Below, in pieces: positions 61,090 to 64,000 of a DNA stretch of 64,000 nt. Each line of letters starts with the position of its first letter. Position 1 is the stretch's first letter. This stretch comes from JAIXWP01 sp044371755 (GTDB lineage: Bacteria; Bacteroidota; Bacteroidia; Flavobacteriales_D; Sanyastnellaceae): the NCBI GenBank assembly GCA_044371755.1, contig JBILSZ010000002.1, positions 1 through 64,000 of the forward strand. The letters are read 5' to 3'. The translations under genes were made by a program, and so were the position numbers. The notes under the pieces were generated by a model that saw nothing but the letters and a program-made list of their open reading frames with translations, had not been told where the DNA came from and ran no database searches.

Positions 61090-62061
61090 TTATGCTGTGG
61101 GATTACCTTGGTTGAATAATGAATCGACGAATTCAAAACGATTGAATACTTGAAGGTCTCCAATCTTTTCGCCTACTCCAATATACTTTACTGGAATACT
61201 GAATTGGTCTGAAATACCAATCACAACGCCACCTTTAGCGGTACCATCGATTTTGGTGATGGCCAATGCATTTACATCTGTGGCTGCGGTAAATTGCTTC
61301 GCCTGTTCGAACGCGTTTTGTCCAGTGCTGCCATCAAGTACGAGCAATACTTCGTGAGGCGCGTCAGGAACTACTTTTTGCATCACCCTTTTAATTTTGG
61401 TAAGCTCATTCATGAGCCCCACTTTGTTGTGCAATCGACCTGCGGTATCGATGAGTACTACGTCCATATTTTGGGCAACGGCGCTTTGCAAGGTATCGAA
61501 TGCCACTGATGCCGGGTCAGCGCCCATGCCTTGAGACACGATAGGCACATTGGCACGTTCGCTCCATATTTTTAATTGATCTACCGCGGCAGCACGGAAA
61601 GTATCTGCGGCACCCAGCATTACATTCTTTCCTTGAGACTTCAATTGATGCGCTAACTTTCCGATAGTTGTTGTCTTACCTACTCCATTCACTCCCACCA
61701 CCATAATCACATAAGGTCCTTGAACTTTGGGTATGAAAACATCGGCACTTTCCTCACCCTCATGAGAGGAGAGAAGATTTGAAATTTCTTCTTTAAGAAT
61801 ATTGTTCAATTCGTCGGTGCCCATATAGTTATCGCGGGACACGCGCTCTTCAATTTTCTTGATAATCTTGATGGTGGTTTCTACACCGACGTCAGAGCTG
61901 ATCAACAACTCTTCAAGATTATCGAGCACCTCGTCATCTACACGACTCTTCCCTGCAATGACCTTGGCAAGCTTCGAGAAAAAACCTGTCCGAGTTTTTT
62001 CCAAACCTTGGTTGAGGCTTTCTTTCTTCTCTGATGAGAATAGCTTTTTAAAAAAATTCAT
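61090..62061 (-). CDS. ftsY: Signal recognition particle receptor FtsY
   Basis: 323 residues. A short N-terminal part without the long acidic A domain is followed by the NG core: the GVNGVGKTTTIGKLAHQL P-loop, DTFRAAAVDQL, VLIDTAGRLHNK and TKIDGTAKGGVV. It binds SRP at the membrane for co-translational targeting. The short form is common in Bacteroidota. It is downstream of DUF4295 and rpmG but has its own TATCTTTG box and a terminator before it. Confidence 0.97.
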   Translation of the reverse strand: MNFFKKLFSSEKKESLNQGLEKTRTGFFSKLAKVIAGKSRVDDEVLDNLEELLISSDVGVETTIKIIKKIEERVSRDNYMGTDELNNILKEEISNLLSSHEGEESADVFIPKVQGPYVIMVVGVNGVGKTTTIGKLAHQLKSQGKNVMLGAADTFRAAAVDQLKIWSERANVPIVSQGMGADPASVAFDTLQSAVAQNMDVVLIDTAGRLHNKVGLMNELTKIKRVMQKVVPDAPHEVLLVLDGSTGQNAFEQAKQFTAATDVNALAITKIDGTAKGGVVIGISDQFSIPVKYIGVGEKIGDLQVFNRFEFVDSLFNQGNPTA

Positions 62062-62081
62062 TTTGTAGTATATCTAGACCG

Positions 62082-62089
62082 CAAAGATA
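62082..62089 (-). promoter_or_regulatory. -7 box of ftsY
   Basis: The minus strand reads TATCTTTG, 20 bases before the ftsY ATG. It follows the terminator of the rpmG-DUF4295 unit. Confidence 0.5.
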
Positions 62090-62096
62090 AGCATAT

Positions 62097-62131
62097 AAAA
62101 AAACCCTCCTCGTCTTCGACGGGAGGGCTTT
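62097..62131 (-). terminator. Terminator after DUF4295
   Basis: On the minus strand CCCTCC and GGAGGG pair around an inner CGTC/GACG stem, with a T7 run. It separates rpmG-DUF4295 from ftsY. Confidence 0.9.
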
Positions 62132-62160
62132 TGTATCATTCAATATCTTCTCCTCAGTGA

Positions 62161-62316
62161 TTAGCCTTTAGCAAACCACTCAGCGATTTTATCGTTGTGT
62201 ACAATTTCTTCTTTAAATGAGTAAGCGCCTGATTTAGGAGACTTTACCATTTTGATCACCTTCGTATGGTTCTTACCACCTCCGGTCTGTAGGGATGCAA
62301 CTACCTTCTTAGCCAT
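62161..62316 (-). CDS. DUF4295 small protein
   Basis: 51 residues: it starts MAKKVVASLQTGGGKNHTKV, then VIKMVKSPKSGAYSFKEEI and ends WFAKG. This is the DUF4295 family, a short basic protein restricted to Bacteroidota and found next to rpmG, with a possible ribosome link. The length is typical of the family. It starts 12 bases after rpmG on the minus strand and is followed by a terminator. Confidence 0.93.
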   Translation of the reverse strand: MAKKVVASLQTGGGKNHTKVIKMVKSPKSGAYSFKEEIVHNDKIAEWFAKG

Positions 62317-62328
62317 GGTACTTCAGTA

Positions 62329-62511
62329 TTACTTGATTTCTTTGTGTACAGTCATCTTCTTCAAGATCGGATTGTATTTCTTCATTTCCAATCTATCGGG
62401 AGTGTTTTTTCTGTTTTTGGTTGTGATATAACGGCTGGTGCCGGGCATGCCTGTAGTCTTATGCTCAGTGCACTCCATAATCACTTGTATTCTATTGCCT
62501 TTCTTAGCCAT
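62329..62511 (-). CDS. rpmG: 50S ribosomal protein L33
   Basis: 60 residues: MAKKGNRIQVIMECTEHKT start, then SRYITTKNRKNTPDRLEMKKYNP and a basic end. It lacks paired CxxC motifs, so it is the zinc-free form. It is a large-subunit ribosomal protein. In many Bacteroidota rpmB precedes it; here the upstream gene is instead a GT39-like protein, with a TACATTTG box before rpmG. Confidence 0.97.
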   Translation of the reverse strand: MAKKGNRIQVIMECTEHKTTGMPGTSRYITTKNRKNTPDRLEMKKYNPILKKMTVHKEIK

Positions 62512-62531
62512 AACTTCTTGTAAATGGGGGG

Positions 62532-62539
62532 CAAATGTA
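62532..62539 (-). promoter_or_regulatory. -7 box of rpmG
   Basis: The minus strand reads TACATTTG, 20 bases before the rpmG ATG, a perfect match to TAnnTTTG. Confidence 0.5.
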
Positions 62540-62624
62540 CTACTTCTTTCCTTTTTTACAAAATCCGTTGTTAAAAAAAAATAAGTTTAACAGTGAAAAC
62601 ACCCCAACTCACTCATTTTCAACA

Positions 62625-64000
62625 CTAAAACTTTAAGTCAAAGATAATATAATCCTCGTCCTCGTAAACACTCTTGTGGACAAGCCTCCCCAAATATCGA
62701 TGTTTGTTGACGACTAAATAGCTGGCACCAGCGCTTTTTACTAGATTCAAATATGTCGCATCGTCTAATTGAGCGCTCGTGCAAACCCAACCCTTGCGGT
62801 GAGCTAAATACAATTCTTGAGGGTTGCCCTCGCCGTTAATCACCACCAATACATTTTGCGGAATGTGATCACTAACAATACTCTCAAGCTTCATCTTGTA
62901 GAGATTTCGATTATGAATTCTAAAATCATGCGCCTGATTGGCGAGTGACTCAACGCAAATTACCGCAAAGAGCACCCACATCGCTTTCCTTTGAATAATA
63001 GAAATTAGCCCTGAGGTCGCCAAAACAGCATATAGGGGCGCCAACGGAATCATATAATAATGCTGGAAAACAAAATGTCGGCCCGACTTGATGGCATACA
63101 AAAAGAAAACTCCAAAAACCAATGTGGTCAATGCCAAGAGCTTGAATTCTTTCCTTTGAATAGCTCTAAAAATCCCTAGTAAAACCAGCGACAGAGCCAC
63201 GTAACTCATGGTGACGCTAAAGTAAAAATTGCTAGCAACCAGATCTAAATTATCGAGCACAGTATGCAGCCCTTCACCAAACGATTCTCCTGAATTATAC
63301 CAAATACCGCTTTGTTGGGAAAGTTGGATGTTCCATACGAAATACCACCAATATGTCACAGAGATGGGGATAATGGATATGATAACAATTTTAATTTTAT
63401 TCTTTAGTGGAATTTCCTTTTGAAATAGCATGATCAACATCCCAGAAAGCACAATGGCTGCGGGAATTTTGATGAGCATAGCCAATGACGCCAATAGACC
63501 ATACATGATCAAATTACTCCATGAAGCTCCACGCATGTATCGCACTCCGTATAGCAATGCCCCAATTGCCAAAGAAATGGATGCTACGTCCGGCATAAAC
63601 TTTCTTGAAAATGCAAACCATATCGAACAGCCCAAGAGCACCATTCCAATGAATGCAAAAAAGCTATCCTTCCATTCTTTCAATAGTAAATAAAACCACC
63701 ATAAACCAAGGGAGCTGAGTATTAAGATGATTAATCTACCATACCAATGTTCATGTCCGAAAATATTGGAGATGGAGGCATAGACATAATTTAGCGCTGG
63801 AAACTCCATTCCCACTACACCAGAACTCGCAGACTCACCAACGCCGATATCGTCGATCATGGGATGAAAAAAATCCGTGTTGCCTTCATAATAATTGCGC
63901 GCCACCATAAGGCCTGTCACTTGACGCCAATGGTGATTTACTTCCAAAGGAGGGTGCTGAATGCTATATAGCCTTATTAGAAATAAAAGAGCTATGACAA
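62625..64000 (-). CDS. GT39-like membrane glycosyltransferase, 5' part missing
   Basis: The frame runs to the right edge: codons above the TTG at 63947 read in frame as IALLFLIRLYSIQHPPLEV, a membrane helix leading into the HHWRQVTGLMVARNY loop, so the gene starts outside the window. At least 450 residues with about ten membrane helices and a soluble C-terminus are visible. The loop resembles that of the GT39-like gene at 39307-40764 (RQADSLSFVLNYLFFHDDFF), so the two are probably paralogues. It would use a lipid-linked sugar. Confidence 0.65.
   Translation of the reverse strand, partial: VIALLFLIRLYSIQHPPLEVNHHWRQVTGLMVARNYYEGNTDFFHPMIDDIGVGESASSGVVGMEFPALNYVYASISNIFGHEHWYGRLIILILSSLGLWWFYLLLKEWKDSFFAFIGMVLLGCSIWFAFSRKFMPDVASISLAIGALLYGVRYMRGASWSNLIMYGLLASLAMLIKIPAAIVLSGMLIMLFQKEIPLKNKIKIVIISIIPISVTYWWYFVWNIQLSQQSGIWYNSGESFGEGLHTVLDNLDLVASNFYFSVTMSYVALSLVLLGIFRAIQRKEFKLLALTTLVFGVFFLYAIKSGRHFVFQHYYMIPLAPLYAVLATSGLISIIQRKAMWVLFAVICVESLANQAHDFRIHNRNLYKMKLESIVSDHIPQNVLVVINGEGNPQELYLAHRKGWVCTSAQLDDATYLNLVKSAGASYLVVNKHRYLGRLVHKSVYEDEDYIIFDLKF

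Overview
This is a 64 kb stretch of a Bacteroidota chromosome, most likely from the Flavobacteriales or a close relative. Several lines of evidence agree. Promoter-like TAnnTTTG or TAnnTTCG boxes stand just upstream of many genes. There is a type IX secretion (T9SS) type B C-terminal domain. Bacteroidota-typical families occur (DUF4295, DUF4105, DUF4412, DUF4476, DUF5777, a fused E1 alpha/beta dehydrogenase). Purine-rich Shine-Dalgarno sequences are generally missing. The window is densely coding, with no insertion sequence, prophage, CRISPR array or rRNA that I can see, and one tRNA.

Layout. 1-6.8 kb: end of an ACMSD-type amidohydrolase, an M23 peptidase, a coiled-coil/zapA/rny operon, a lipoprotein and a Wzx-type flippase. 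6.8-15 kb: a DUF4476 protein, the serine genes serC-serA-DUF1015, yggS, a universal stress protein, recA and a TPR lipoprotein. 15-20.2 kb (minus): an NHLRC2-like thioredoxin/NHL protein and thrS-infC-rpmI-rplT, in which infC appears to start at AUU behind a strong AGGAGG. 20.3-24 kb: a methyltransferase, an unknown protein and katG with an OxyR-like upstream site. 24.1-28.3 kb: a tight sugar operon of Gfo/Idh/MocA dehydrogenase, LpxA-like acyltransferase, DegT aminotransferase and glycosyltransferase. 28.3-34.7 kb: a 1389-residue T9SS cargo protein, a toxin-23-like protein and its lipoprotein partner.

34.8-40.8 kb: tRNA-Ala(GGC), then an operon of retropepsin-like protease, a secreted protein with four glycogen-binding-like domains, a TlpA-type thioredoxin, a MazG-like pyrophosphohydrolase and a GT39-like membrane protein. 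40.8-47.7 kb (minus): dapF, DUF4105, a lipoprotein, a DUF5723-like protein, kdsA and a secreted protein. 47.8-58.6 kb: fused 2-oxoacid dehydrogenase E1, DUF4412, a membrane-anchored thioredoxin, a lone [2Fe-2S] ferredoxin, YceI, a propeller-type LytS-like kinase with its LytTR regulator, then two haem lipoproteins, an OB-fold protein, a second YceI and a DUF5777 barrel. 58.6-64 kb (minus): queE, a hypothetical protein, rimO, ftsY, DUF4295, rpmG and the 3' part of a second GT39-like gene.

The most interesting parts are the envelope redox and sensing block (49.9-58.6 kb), the putative 3-amino-sugar N-acylation operon (24.1-28.3 kb), the AUU start of infC, operator-like palindromes before recA, katG and the haem operon, genes that look leaderless, and a 7-nt-periodic intergenic repeat found twice. 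All functions are inferred from sequence motifs read by eye; no database search was run.
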